DNA of 64,000 nucleotides from Actinacidiphila acididurans (lineage in GTDB: Bacteria; Actinomycetota; Actinomycetes; Streptomycetales; Streptomycetaceae), in contig NZ_JADKYB010000014.1 in assembly GCF_016918855.1 (NCBI RefSeq), positions 186,001-250,000 on the forward strand, read 5' to 3'. Positions 17,937-27,154 of this stretch are shown here, in pieces. Every line of letters begins with the position of its first letter. Position 1 is the stretch's first letter. The notes under the pieces were generated by a model. That model saw only the letters and a list, made by a program, of their open reading frames with translations, was not told where the DNA came from and did not search any database. Position numbers and translations under genes: made by a program.

Positions 17937-19136
17937 ATGGATCTCGACGTGATCAGCCTCCGGCGCGACTTCCCCGCCCTGCGGGACGGCGTGGCCTGGT
18001 TCGACGGCCCGGGCGGCTCGCAGGTGCCGCGCCAGGTCGCCGACGCGATGGCCGCGGTGATGTGCTCGGGCATTTCCAACCGGGGCACGGTGACGGCCGC
18101 CGAGCGCCGCGCCGAGCAGGTCGTACAGGACGCGCGGCAGGCGATGGCGGACCTGCTGGGCTGCGAGTCGCGCGGCGTGGTCTTCACCCGCTCGGCGACG
18201 CAAGCGGCGTACGACGTGTCGCGCGCGCTGGCCCGGCAGTGGACCGCCGGGGACGAGGTCGTGGTCACCCGGCTCGACCACGACGCCAACATCCGGCCGT
18301 GGATCCAGGCCGCCGAGTCGGCCGGCGCGGTGGTGCGGTGGGCCGGCTTCGACCCGGAGAGCGGGGAATTGCCGGTCGAGGCGGTCCGGAAACAGCTCTC
18401 CGGCCGCACCCGGCTCGTGGCGGTCACGGGCGCGTCGAACATCCTGGGCACCCGCCCCGACATCCCGGCGATCGCCGCGGCCGTCCACGCGGCGGGCGCC
18501 CTGCTGTACGTGGACGGGGTGCACCTGACCCCGCACACCCCGGTCGACGTCGCCGCGCTGGGCGCCGACTTCTACTCGTGCTCGCCCTACAAGTTCTTCG
18601 GCCCCCACCACGGCGTGGTCGTCGCCGACCCGGCCCGGTGGGAGGAGCTGCACCCGGACAAGCTGCTGCCCGCCACCGAAGCGGTGCCCGAGCGCTTCGA
18701 GCTGGGCACCCTGCCGTACGAGATCCTGGCCGGCACCACCGCGGCCGTCGACTGGATCGCCGCCCTGGCCCCGCCCGCGGCCGGCCGGCGCGCCCGCCTG
18801 CTGGAGTCGCTACGCGCCATAGAGGCGTACGAGGACCGGTTGTTCGCCCGCCTGCTGGAGGGCCTGTCCGGCATCACCGGCGTACGCCTGCACGGGGCGC
18901 CCGCCCACCGCACCCCGACCGTCCTCTTCTCCGTGACCGGCGTCCCGGACCGCACGGTCTACGAGCACCTGGCCGGGCTCGGCGTGAACGCCCCCGCGGG
19001 CAGCTTCTACGCCCTGGAGGCCTCCCGCCTGCTGGGCCTGGGCGACACCGGAGCCGTACGGGCCGGCCTCGCGCCGTATGTGACCGACGAGGACGTACGG
19101 CGGCTGGTCGAGGGAGTGGCGCAGCTGGCCGGGTAG
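17937..19136 (+). CDS. Class V aminotransferase, cysteine desulfurase-like
   Basis: 399 aa from ATG 17937; the ribosome site is weak (GATAGGCGC). It is a PLP fold-type I enzyme: FDGPGGSQVPRQV near the N-terminus, FTRSATQAAYDVSRA, RLDHDANIRPW, LVAVTGASNILGT, LLYVDGVHLTPH, and the PLP lysine K219 in SCSPYKFFGPHHG. It belongs to the SufS/CsdA-like clade, annotated cysteine desulfurase-like. No Fe-S assembly gene is adjacent, so the substrate is uncertain. Confidence 0.88.
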   Translation: MDLDVISLRRDFPALRDGVAWFDGPGGSQVPRQVADAMAAVMCSGISNRGTVTAAERRAEQVVQDARQAMADLLGCESRGVVFTRSATQAAYDVSRALARQWTAGDEVVVTRLDHDANIRPWIQAAESAGAVVRWAGFDPESGELPVEAVRKQLSGRTRLVAVTGASNILGTRPDIPAIAAAVHAAGALLYVDGVHLTPHTPVDVAALGADFYSCSPYKFFGPHHGVVVADPARWEELHPDKLLPATEAVPERFELGTLPYEILAGTTAAVDWIAALAPPAAGRRARLLESLRAIEAYEDRLFARLLEGLSGITGVRLHGAPAHRTPTVLFSVTGVPDRTVYEHLAGLGVNAPAGSFYALEASRLLGLGDTGAVRAGLAPYVTDEDVRRLVEGVAQLAG

Positions 19137-19145
19137 GGCGTACGG

Positions 19146-19191
19146 GTGCACGCCGGAGCCGATTGTCCGGCGTCCGGCGTCCGGCGTGCAC
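19146..19191. terminator. Bidirectional terminator with internal CCGGCGT repeats
   Basis: 12-bp perfect arms GTGCACGCCGGA (19146-19157) and TCCGGCGTGCAC (19180-19191). The loop contains a tandem CCGGCGT heptamer (three copies ending in the right arm), between convergent genes. Confidence 0.75.
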
Positions 19192-19213
19192 TCTTAGGAC
19201 AACTGACGGGCCG

Positions 19214-22200
19214 TCAATTGACCGTGCCGAACCCGGAGAACGTGGCCTGCGTGGTCCGCCCGGTCTGGAAGGCCGAGGCGTACATCCCGACGTCCTCGGT
19301 GCTCTGCGCACCGGTCAGGGTCACGGTGGCCACCGCGGTCCAGTTCTGGTCGTCGGTCGAGTACGAACCGGTCAGGCTCGATCCGTTGCGGACCAGTCGG
19401 AGCCAGACCGGGGCGGTCACCTGGGCGGCGGAGGACTGGACGGTGTCCAGGTACCCGGAGCTGTCGCCGTCCCAGAACATCGAGACGCCGTGGCCGGGGG
19501 TGAGGGCCAGCGCGGCGTAGCCGAGGGAGCCGGGCGCCCCGGTCATGTCGTTGCGCATCATCAGTCCGGCCATCGCCCACTCGTTGGTGTTGCTCTGGCT
19601 CTCCACCCGCACGGTGGTCGTGTTCGCCGTACCGGCCGCCTTGGGCTGGTAGAGGGCGGCGTACTGGTCGGTGCTCTGGCAGCACGAGTGCCAGGGGCCC
19701 GCGCCCGAGGCGTCGATCTCGTCGGTGCCTGCGCTCTGGAAGACCGACGCGGTGGTCGACGCGAACGCCTGAAGCGGGGCGCCGACCACGCTGAAGTCGG
19801 CGAACGCCGCGTGGCCCGACACCCCCGGCGCGAAGGACGTGCCGAACATGCCCGCGTCCTCAGTGGCGTTGGCGCCGACCAGGGTCGACGAGCCCACGGT
19901 GGTCCAGGTGGTCTCGTCCTCGGAATAGGCGCCGGTCACCGTGTTGCCGTTACGGGTGAGCCGAAGCCAGACCGGGGCCGTGACCGTGGCGGGGCCGGTC
20001 TGCACCTGGTCCAGGTATCCGTCGCCGTCGCTGTCGGTGAGCAGCGCGACCCCGTGCCCGGGGGTGACGGCCAGTGCCGCGTACCCCTTGGACCCGGGGG
20101 CAGCCGTGATGTCGTCGCGGATCATCAGTCCGGCCATCGCCCACTCGTTGGTGTCCGACTCGGCGGTGACCTGCACGGTCATGGTGCTCTGCGCCGCCGC
20201 GGCGCCCTGCTCGTACAGCGCGCCGTATTCGTCGCTCTGCTGGCAGCAGGACTTCCACGGCCCCGCGCCGGCCGCGTCGATGAGGTAAGGCGCCGGATTC
20301 CGGGCGGTGTTGGTGTCGGTGTTGTCGGCGATGGTGGCCTGGGTGTCGGTGAAGGACCGCAGCCGCGGGCCGGTGACCGAGAATCCGGTGAACGCGGCGT
20401 GCCCGCGCACGCCCGCCTGACCGGAGGCGGCGTACATGCCGATGTCCTCGTCCGCCTGGGCCCCGCTCGGGGTCGCGGTGCCGACCGTGTGCCAGGTCGC
20501 GCCGTCGGCGGACCAGGCGCCGGTGATCTGGTTCCCGGCACGGGTGATGCGCAGCCATTGCGGCGCGCCCGCGGTGGCCGCGTCGATGTGCTGGTCGAGC
20601 CCGCCGGAACTGTCGCCGTCCCAGCGCAGGCTGACCCCGCTGCCGGTGACGGCCAGCGCGGCGTAGCCGAGTGCGGTGCCCGCCCCGGGAATCGAGTCGC
20701 GCACCATCAGGCCGGCCTGCGCGCCGGTTGAGGTCGCGTCCAGAGCCGAGACCTTCACGGTGGCGGTGCTGCCGGTGCCGAGCGCGGCCGGCAGGTAGAC
20801 CGCGCCGTACTGATCGGTGCCCTGCCAGACGTCGGCCCCGGCGGCGTCGACGGTGTAACCGCCGGTGTCCTGGCCGAAGTCGGCGTCACCGGTGGCGTAC
20901 GTCCTGAAGGGCGCCGAGACACCGGCCAGGTCGCGGTAGGCCGCCTCCAGGCCGGCGTTGTTCTCGATCCGCAGCGCGGGGACGCCGGTGAGGTCGGTGA
21001 CGGTGCCGGTGGTCGTGACGCAACTGCCGCCGTTCATCAGGCCGCCGCTGATGTACGTGTCGGTGATCGTCATCGTGTGGCAGGGGTCCCAGGTGTTGCG
21101 GTTGTCGAAGGTCGGGATGGAGAAGTTGTCCGCGACGTTGTCGCTCAGCGCCCAGCCGCTGCTGCCCTGGTCCAGGTACATGGCGAAGGTCGAGGTGCTG
21201 CCCGGGTCGGTCAGGTGGTTGCCGGACATCACCCCGCCCGGCTGCGGTCCGAGGTTGTAGAGGGCGCCGCCGTCCGAGCGGGCGTGGTTGGTGTCGCTGA
21301 CGTAGTTGTCGACGACCTGGAGGCCCGAGTCGACGGTGGGCAGGGTGTCCAGCGAGCCCCAGCCCCAACCGGTGGAGATACCGGTGTAGTTCAGGTTCTC
21401 GATGCTGTTGTGCGCGATCGTCAGGCCGGCCGCGTAGCCCGACCAGATGCCCACGCCGCCCTGGTACTCGGCGGCGGCCGCGTTGACGTAGTTGTCGCTG
21501 ACGGTGTCGTTGCTGTCGACCAGGGCCGCGTCGGACTGGTTCGGGTGCGCGACGCTGCCGATCTGGATGCCGTTGCCGCCGACGTCGGTCAGCTTGTTGC
21601 CGGTGATCTGCGAGCCCTGGGTGCCGCCGTCGTACGTGACGCCCGCGGTGCCGAGGTCGGTGAAGGTGTCGCCGAGCAGCTGGATCCCGTGCCCGGCGTG
21701 CACCTCCACCGAGGCCGGCATGGTGACGTTGCACGCGCCGAAGGGCAGGCCGTCGTGGCTGGAGCCGCCGGTGTCGCCGACGAAGCTGGCCGGGCTGAAC
21801 TCGGTGGCGCACGAGGCGTCGGGGAACATCACGTCGGCCTGGATCTCGGGGAAGCCGTACGAGGTGTCGACCGCGGGCCAGGTGGTGTCGGCGAAGGTGA
21901 TGCCGGAGAAGGTGACCCCGGTGACCGGTGCCGATTCGGTGCCGTCGAGCGATACGAGGGTGGCGAGCGAGCCGGCCTCCACGTCGGCGCTGGTGGGGTC
22001 GACCCCGGCGGGCGGGATCAGCCAGATCGTGCCGGTGGCGCTGTTGAACGCCCACTGGTCGGGCCCGCTCAGGAAGCTCGGGTTGTTCTCGACGGTGCGC
22101 GGCAGCTGGAGGTTGATGTAGCCGGAGGACCGGGCGATGTCGTAACAGGGCTGGTCCATCGTGATGGTGGTGCTGGACGCGTCGCCGCCGATGGAGGAGA

Positions 22201-22837
22201 CGCCGCACACGTCGTGCACCCAGTTGCCCGGGTAGTACTCGAACTGGAGGTCGCCCGGGTCGGTCAGCGACTGCAGCGCGGTGCCGGGCACGACGTAGCC
22301 GGTCGAGGTCTGGGTGGTGCCGGCGGGCAGGGCGCCGTCCTGGGCCAAGGGCACCCGGCGGCCGTCGATCCACAGGTCGCGGGTGGTCACGCCGGCCGGG
22401 AGCCGCGCGGTCCAGATGTTCTTGGCCGCGTCGGTACGGGTCCAGCCGGTGGGCTGCGCGCCGCCGGTGACGACCGGGGTCTGGCCGGGGGCCGCCTCCC
22501 ACACGACGCGGTGCCCGTTGCTCGCCGAGTCGGCGCCGGTGAACGCCCAGGTGGAAGTGCGGCGGTAGGTGCCGCCGGCCAGCTGCACGTCGATGTCGCC
22601 GCTCATGTTGGCGTCGAGGAACCGGACTTGTGCCTGCGCCTGGTCGAGCGAGCAGGGCGCGGCGCTGGTGCAGGCGGTGCCGGAGCCGGCCGGTGCCGCG
22701 TAGAGCGTGGTGGGGGTCGCCGCTTCGGCGGTCGCGGCCGGCACCAGGGTGCCGGCGGCTGCGCCGAGGGTGAGGATCATGCCGAGCGCTGTGACCGCCG
22801 CGAGGCGGCCCCGCCGGATCGTGCGTCGTTGCACCAT
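19214..22837 (-). CDS. Secreted right-handed beta-helix glycosidase-like protein with three C-terminal jelly-roll domains
   Basis: 1207 aa. ATG 22837 lies 5 bases after AGGAG; a TTG codon sits just before it. The signal peptide ends around AEAAT. Residues ~45-640 form a beta-helix of the type annotated in GH141-like and related families (DLWIDGRRVPLAQD, WAFNSATGTIWLIPPAG, GISTGWGWGSLD, NHARSDGGALYNLG). Three related ~170-aa concanavalin-like domains follow (~660-830, ~845-1025, ~1040-1207), each with WLRLTRNGN and VGMYA/AGMFG motifs. The substrate is unknown. GH141 is a guess from the beta-helix signature. The adjacent GntR regulator probably controls it. Confidence 0.8.
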   Translation of the reverse strand: MVQRRTIRRGRLAAVTALGMILTLGAAAGTLVPAATAEAATPTTLYAAPAGSGTACTSAAPCSLDQAQAQVRFLDANMSGDIDVQLAGGTYRRTSTWAFTGADSASNGHRVVWEAAPGQTPVVTGGAQPTGWTRTDAAKNIWTARLPAGVTTRDLWIDGRRVPLAQDGALPAGTTQTSTGYVVPGTALQSLTDPGDLQFEYYPGNWVHDVCGVSSIGGDASSTTITMDQPCYDIARSSGYINLQLPRTVENNPSFLSGPDQWAFNSATGTIWLIPPAGVDPTSADVEAGSLATLVSLDGTESAPVTGVTFSGITFADTTWPAVDTSYGFPEIQADVMFPDASCATEFSPASFVGDTGGSSHDGLPFGACNVTMPASVEVHAGHGIQLLGDTFTDLGTAGVTYDGGTQGSQITGNKLTDVGGNGIQIGSVAHPNQSDAALVDSNDTVSDNYVNAAAAEYQGGVGIWSGYAAGLTIAHNSIENLNYTGISTGWGWGSLDTLPTVDSGLQVVDNYVSDTNHARSDGGALYNLGPQPGGVMSGNHLTDPGSTSTFAMYLDQGSSGWALSDNVADNFSIPTFDNRNTWDPCHTMTITDTYISGGLMNGGSCVTTTGTVTDLTGVPALRIENNAGLEAAYRDLAGVSAPFRTYATGDADFGQDTGGYTVDAAGADVWQGTDQYGAVYLPAALGTGSTATVKVSALDATSTGAQAGLMVRDSIPGAGTALGYAALAVTGSGVSLRWDGDSSGGLDQHIDAATAGAPQWLRITRAGNQITGAWSADGATWHTVGTATPSGAQADEDIGMYAASGQAGVRGHAAFTGFSVTGPRLRSFTDTQATIADNTDTNTARNPAPYLIDAAGAGPWKSCCQQSDEYGALYEQGAAAAQSTMTVQVTAESDTNEWAMAGLMIRDDITAAPGSKGYAALAVTPGHGVALLTDSDGDGYLDQVQTGPATVTAPVWLRLTRNGNTVTGAYSEDETTWTTVGSSTLVGANATEDAGMFGTSFAPGVSGHAAFADFSVVGAPLQAFASTTASVFQSAGTDEIDASGAGPWHSCCQSTDQYAALYQPKAAGTANTTTVRVESQSNTNEWAMAGLMMRNDMTGAPGSLGYAALALTPGHGVSMFWDGDSSGYLDTVQSSAAQVTAPVWLRLVRNGSSLTGSYSTDDQNWTAVATVTLTGAQSTEDVGMYASAFQTGRTTQATFSGFGTVN

Positions 22838-22880
22838 CAACTCTCCTCAAGTGGACGGGAAGGCGCCAGAAACCGGGGGG

Positions 22881-22915
22881 AACGTAAAACGTCTTACGTT
22901 TGACGTCAAGTGTTT
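22881..22915. promoter_or_regulatory. Candidate GntR operators upstream of the beta-helix gene
   Basis: AACGTAA-N6-TTACGTT is a perfect inverted repeat with 7-bp arms at 22881-22900. It is directly followed by TTGACGTCAA (palindrome, 22900-22909), which begins the 14-mer GACGTCAAGTGTTT (22902-22915). A near copy of that 14-mer lies just upstream of the GntR gene. Confidence 0.6.
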
Positions 22916-23051
22916 GGGCGGGATGGCACAGGGCGGGGTGGGTGGAGGGAGGCGGGGCCGGAGGGGGCGTCAGCAGGTCAGGGCGCCAGGGGGTCGGCCG
23001 GGGGCGGGGTCAAGGGCGTCAGGGGGCGGGCCGAGGCATCAGCGGGCACGT

Positions 23052-23843
23052 TCAGCGGGTGCGGTCGACCATCCACTGCGTGGTGATGTGCCGGCGCAGC
23101 ACGTCCGCGGCCTCGTCGAGGTCGCCCTGCCTCAGGAGCGCGACGATGCGCCGGTGCGCCCGGTTGGCCACGCGGAACTCCTCGGGCGCGGGCACACCCA
23201 GGTAGCTCACCGAGCGGGTCTCCGCGATCAGCAGCAGCACAATGGTGCGGGCGATCTCGTTGCCGGAGGCCCGGTAGAGGATCGCGTGGAACTCGCGGTC
23301 GGCGTTGTGCAACGCGTCGCTGTCGCCCAGCGTGTCGATGACGTCCAACTGCCGTTCCAGCGCGGCGAAATCGTCCTCGGTGAGCTTCGGCGCCGCTCTG
23401 CGGAGCATGCCGACCTCGAGGTCCGCCCGCATGGCGACCACGTCGTCGCGCAGCACGGACGACCGCTCCGTCTCCATGGCGATCCGCAGCACATCCGGGT
23501 CGAGCAGGTTCCACCCCTCGCGCGGCAGCACCCGGGTGCCCTCCCCCGCGCGCACCCGTACCAGCCCGTTGCGCTCCACGAGCTTGATCGCTTCCCTGAC
23601 GACCGGCCGGCTCACCCCGAAGGCCGCGCACAGCGCCTGCTCCGGCGGCAGATTGGTGCCGGGCAGGAAGGCGCCGGTGATGATCTCTCGGGTGACGGCG
23701 ACGGCGACCTCACGGCTCAGCCGCACCGGGCGGTTGGCCAGCCGCGCCCTCGGCGTCATGGGCGTCACCGGTGTCGCCGACGTCATCGGTGTCGTCTGCG
23801 TCGTCGCGGGATCAGTCTGGGTCGTCGCGGGATCAGCCTGCAC
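23052..23843 (-). CDS. GntR-family (FadR/FCD) transcriptional regulator
   Basis: 263 aa from GTG 23843, 5 bases after GGGAGGGG; a longer in-frame reading to 23930 has no ribosome site. After a Thr/Pro-rich tail (ADPATTQTDPATTQ, a tandem repeat) comes the winged helix: LPPEQALCAAFGVSRPVVREAIKLVERNGLVRV (in part). The FCD all-helical ligand domain has DADREFHAILYRASGN and RAHRRIVALLRQGD, with metal-binding histidine candidates. FadR-type regulators usually control uptake or use of sugar acids or similar. It probably represses itself and the beta-helix gene. Confidence 0.9.
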   Translation of the reverse strand: MQADPATTQTDPATTQTTPMTSATPVTPMTPRARLANRPVRLSREVAVAVTREIITGAFLPGTNLPPEQALCAAFGVSRPVVREAIKLVERNGLVRVRAGEGTRVLPREGWNLLDPDVLRIAMETERSSVLRDDVVAMRADLEVGMLRRAAPKLTEDDFAALERQLDVIDTLGDSDALHNADREFHAILYRASGNEIARTIVLLLIAETRSVSYLGVPAPEEFRVANRAHRRIVALLRQGDLDEAADVLRRHITTQWMVDRTR

Positions 23844-23939
23844 CGTCGCCCCTCCCGGCTTCCGCGTCCAGAACTCCCGGGCGTCTGGGGCCCCTGAGCT
23901 CCTGGGATGTGCCAAGCCTAGCGGGATCACCTGACATCG

Positions 23940-23953
23940 GACGTCAGATGTTT
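23940..23953. promoter_or_regulatory. Second copy of the GACGTCA-type element, upstream of the GntR gene
   Basis: GACGTCAGATGTTT matches the element upstream of the beta-helix gene at 12 of 14 positions. It overlaps the imperfect dyad ACATC-N8-GATGT (23934-23951). It lies about 97 bp upstream of the chosen GntR start. Confidence 0.55.
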
Positions 23954-24012
23954 CCCGTCACCCGTCGTCCGGCGCCACAGCGCCGGTGAGCCGCGCCGGC
24001 TTCCTGACCCGC

Positions 24013-24441
24013 TCAGCACACGCAGCGCGCGAGCTGCTCCCGCTGCTCCCGCTGCTCCGGGCCGAACGCCTCGTGCGGCAGGATCCGTACCCGAAGGGCG
24101 GACAGGTCGGCCGGCCCCGTATCCGGCACGGTGAAGGCCGCGTCGATGCGCAGCCGGCTCGGGTCGAGGCCGCGTTCTCGCGACTCGGCGCCGGCGTACG
24201 CGGCGAGGCAGGCGGCCAGCGCGGCGGCGAACAGATCGGCTTCGGTCGGCGCGCCGTCCTCGTGGCCCAGGGCCCGGCCCGCCCCCGCCTCCTGACCGCT
24301 TACGGCCACGGTGCAGGCCCCCACCGACCGGGGCGTGACGGTCATCCGGTAGTCCTTCGCGGTCCCGTTCGCGGTCTCCTGCGGGATCGCCTTCCCGGTC
24401 TCCGGGCTGTCGATGACGGCGGTACCAGCGGTGCTGTTCAT
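24013..24441 (-). CDS. OsmC/Ohr-family protein, short C-terminus
   Basis: 142 aa from ATG 24441, 7 bases after GGGAGG. The OsmC fold is recognisable from APTEADLFAAALAACLAAYAGAESRERGLDPSRLRIDA (in part) with the first conserved cysteine. The second cysteine region sits at the extreme end (EQREQLARCVC). Most relatives continue for several residues after this cysteine (CPVHRTL-like), so the C-terminus looks clipped or frame-altered. The family reduces organic peroxides through the cysteine pair. The neighbours give no further clue. Confidence 0.8.
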   Translation of the reverse strand: MNSTAGTAVIDSPETGKAIPQETANGTAKDYRMTVTPRSVGACTVAVSGQEAGAGRALGHEDGAPTEADLFAAALAACLAAYAGAESRERGLDPSRLRIDAAFTVPDTGPADLSALRVRILPHEAFGPEQREQREQLARCVC

Positions 24442-24627
24442 GACGTGCCTCCCGTTGACGAGTCCGGCCGACCCGGGCTGTTCCCGCTGATCCGGCCGCT
24501 CCGGCACTTCCTTGCCGGCTCCTCCAGTTCAGCCCGGATCCGCGCGTGCCGGCAGGGGCGTTGGGGGCCGCGGGGTGGGCCGTTGGGCCCTGATGCGGTC
24601 CGCGCCCCTCGCTCCGGAGTACGACCG

Positions 24628-27063
24628 TCAGACTGCCGTGCGAACCGGACCGGGGGCGCCGAGGAGGGTGAACGCGGCCCAGATCTCCGGCAGCACGTAG
24701 TCCTCCCGGGCGCGCAGGACGGCGCGGCGCAGCGCTTCGGCCGGGTCCCCGGTGGCGCGCAGTTCGGCGTGGAAGCGGAGCATCACCTCGCCGGTGGGTG
24801 CGTCGGGGACCTCCCAGAGGGTGCCGACCACGGTGGACACGCCGGCCGCGAGGAAGGCGCGGACCGGTCCGAGGACGCCGTCCATGGTGATCAGGCCCTG
24901 CCCGGTGGCGCAGCAGCCGAGTACGGCGAGACGCGCCCGGGTGGGGCTCGCGGCGATGACCGGGGTGGTGAGCTGGCCGTGGTCGCCGGCGTCCGGCCCC
25001 GGGGTGAGCGCGATGGCGCCGGGCGGCTGGTCCAGCCGCAGCCGGGTGTCCACCAGGGCGTGGCAGGAGAAGTGCAGCAGGTCGGCGGTGCCCAGCCGGT
25101 CCAGCACGGCGGGCACGGTCACGGTGCCGGTCATCGCGGGCGTGCCGTAGAAAGCGGCGACGGCTTCGGCGGTCGGCCCGGCGACGGTGGGCAGCGGCTG
25201 GAACCGGCCGTCGATCGAGGCGGCCACCGCGCTGTCGACCCCGCCCACCACCACGACCTCCGCGGGGCGTGCGCCGGGCGGGCCGGCCGCCCAGACGTCC
25301 TCCTCGGTGAGCAGTTCCAGGGCGTGCAGCGACGGCACGAGGGTCACCGCGCAGTGGCTGATCAGCGGTTCCCCGTCGGCCATCGGCAGCGCGCCGAAGG
25401 GAATCGCCCACAGCGCGCGCTGCGGCACGACGACCAGCCGGGCCCCCGGGCCCCGGGGCAGGAACTCGGCGACGGGTTCCAGCAGCACCCGGGACCAGGT
25501 GGCCAGCATCCGCTCGTCGCCCGCCAGTTGCCCCAGCAGGCGGATGGCCTCGGCGGCATCCCGTGGCTCCGGTCCGCCGACCGGCTCGTCCTCGACGTCC
25601 GGCGCCACAGTGTGGTGCAGCCGTCCGTCCGGGAGCACCACCCACATGTGGAGGGTCTCCGGCTCGGGCGCCGCCCCGCCGAGCCCCGCGCCGATCAGGT
25701 CGAAGTGAGTGGCGTAGATCAGCAGGGTGGCGCCGGTGCGCGCCGCGAGCCGGCGGATACGGTCCGGGTCCGGCGCGGTGCCGGGGACGCTCGCGCGTGC
25801 GGGACGGGCGGCCCGGATACGTTCGCTCAGCGGGCCGGAACGTCCCTGCTCGGCGGCTGCCAGGGCACCGGCCGGATCACCGGCGGCCAGGGCCAGTTCC
25901 TGCTTGGTCTGGAAGATCGCGGCGGAGTGCTGCTCGAACAGCCCGAGGGCGCCGGATTCGTCGCCGCCCGCACGCCGCAGCGGCTCCCACAGGTGTTCGC
26001 CCTGCTCAGCGTGCCGGCGGGCGGCGGCGACGTCACCGACGCCGAGGTGGGCGCGGGCCAGATTGAGGTGGCCGGTGGCCAGTCCCCGGTGGTCGGACAC
26101 CTGCTGCTTGAGGACGAGCCCGGCTTCGAGATCGGCGACGGCCGCGGCGGGCCGGCCTTGCTGGAGGCGGAGCAACGCGCGGTGGTTGAGGACCAGGGCG
26201 CGTGGCCGGGCCTGGTCCTCGGGGAGCCGGGCCAGCAGCGCGTCGGCGATGGCCGCGGACTCCTCGAAGCGCCCGGCCCTGCGGATCGTCTCCATCAGCA
26301 CCTGCTGGGCCTGGAACCACAGCAGCGGGGTGTCGCCGGCCGCGGCCACGGCGCGTGCCATGGCCTCCGCCGCCGCGTCGTGGTCCCCGGCGAAGCTCAG
26401 CGCGAGGGCCCGGTTGCCCTGCACCTCGGCCACCACCGCGTCGTCCTCGCCGGGGTCCAGGCATCCCAGCGCGATCTCGGCCCACTCCAGGGCCCGCTCC
26501 CGGTGGCCGACGCCGTTGATCGCGAGCAGCAACTGGCTCGCGGACTGCGCCATCCTGGTCCGGCTGCCCAGGTCGTCGGCCAGCCGGTACGCCTGACCCT
26601 GCACCCTTTCCGCCTCGCCGAACCACCCGGCGTACGCGAGAGCGCTGCCGAGGTCGCTGAGCAGCGACCAGCGCAGCTCCTGTCCCTCGCGGACGACCAC
26701 GTCCTCCAGCGCGAGCAACGCCTGGCGCAGCGCCTCGGCCGCTTCCGGGTACCGGCCGATCTGGGTCAGCACCTCCCCGTGCTTGGCGACGTACGTGGCC
26801 CGGTCGATGGCGTCGGTGCTCCGCTCCGCCCAGCCGCGCAGCGTCTCGGCGTGCCGCAGCGCCTCGTCGAGCCGGCCGGCGAACATGCAGGCGGTGACCA
26901 GCGAGTCCAGCACCTTGGGGGTGCGGTGGTGCATGCCTTCGGCGGTGTAGAGGTCGAGCGAGGCGGTGAGCGCGGCCCGCGCCTCCTCCCACTGGCCCGC
27001 CAGGCCGGCTGTCACACCCTCCTGGTACTTCCTGACGGCTCTCAGATAACGGACCGCGCCCAT
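24628..27063 (-). CDS. TPR-CHAT protease of a CATRA-type conflict system
   Basis: 811 aa. ATG 27063 follows GGAGG (spacer ~5-6); an upstream in-frame extension has no ribosome site. Residues ~10-420 are TPR-like helical repeats (YQEGVTAGLAGQWEEARAALTASLDLY, GRYPEAAEALRQAL, GDHDAAAEAMARAV, QGRPAAAVADLEAGL; partly shown). The C-terminal CHAT caspase-like domain (~500-811) has the catalytic pair H668 in HFSCHALVD and C718 in LGCCATGQGL, then AGVSTVVGTLWEVPD. CHAT peptidases are usually activated by partner sensors and then cut partner proteins. It is the last gene of a minus-strand set with a CATRA protein and two GTPases. Confidence 0.9.
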   Translation of the reverse strand: MGAVRYLRAVRKYQEGVTAGLAGQWEEARAALTASLDLYTAEGMHHRTPKVLDSLVTACMFAGRLDEALRHAETLRGWAERSTDAIDRATYVAKHGEVLTQIGRYPEAAEALRQALLALEDVVVREGQELRWSLLSDLGSALAYAGWFGEAERVQGQAYRLADDLGSRTRMAQSASQLLLAINGVGHRERALEWAEIALGCLDPGEDDAVVAEVQGNRALALSFAGDHDAAAEAMARAVAAAGDTPLLWFQAQQVLMETIRRAGRFEESAAIADALLARLPEDQARPRALVLNHRALLRLQQGRPAAAVADLEAGLVLKQQVSDHRGLATGHLNLARAHLGVGDVAAARRHAEQGEHLWEPLRRAGGDESGALGLFEQHSAAIFQTKQELALAAGDPAGALAAAEQGRSGPLSERIRAARPARASVPGTAPDPDRIRRLAARTGATLLIYATHFDLIGAGLGGAAPEPETLHMWVVLPDGRLHHTVAPDVEDEPVGGPEPRDAAEAIRLLGQLAGDERMLATWSRVLLEPVAEFLPRGPGARLVVVPQRALWAIPFGALPMADGEPLISHCAVTLVPSLHALELLTEEDVWAAGPPGARPAEVVVVGGVDSAVAASIDGRFQPLPTVAGPTAEAVAAFYGTPAMTGTVTVPAVLDRLGTADLLHFSCHALVDTRLRLDQPPGAIALTPGPDAGDHGQLTTPVIAASPTRARLAVLGCCATGQGLITMDGVLGPVRAFLAAGVSTVVGTLWEVPDAPTGEVMLRFHAELRATGDPAEALRRAVLRAREDYVLPEIWAAFTLLGAPGPVRTAV

Positions 27064-27154
27064 ACCGGCCTCCAGATGATGCGTCGGGGGCCACCGGGCC
27101 CGGGGATGGTGTGTCCTGTCGTGGGGGCCGTCACGGACACCGTCATGTACGCGG

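Noticed and set aside
17182..18653. Long minus-strand open frame upstream of the Lrp gene
   Set aside because: Shadow of the aminotransferase and DUF2000 genes; the Lrp start has a ribosome site at 17188-17193.
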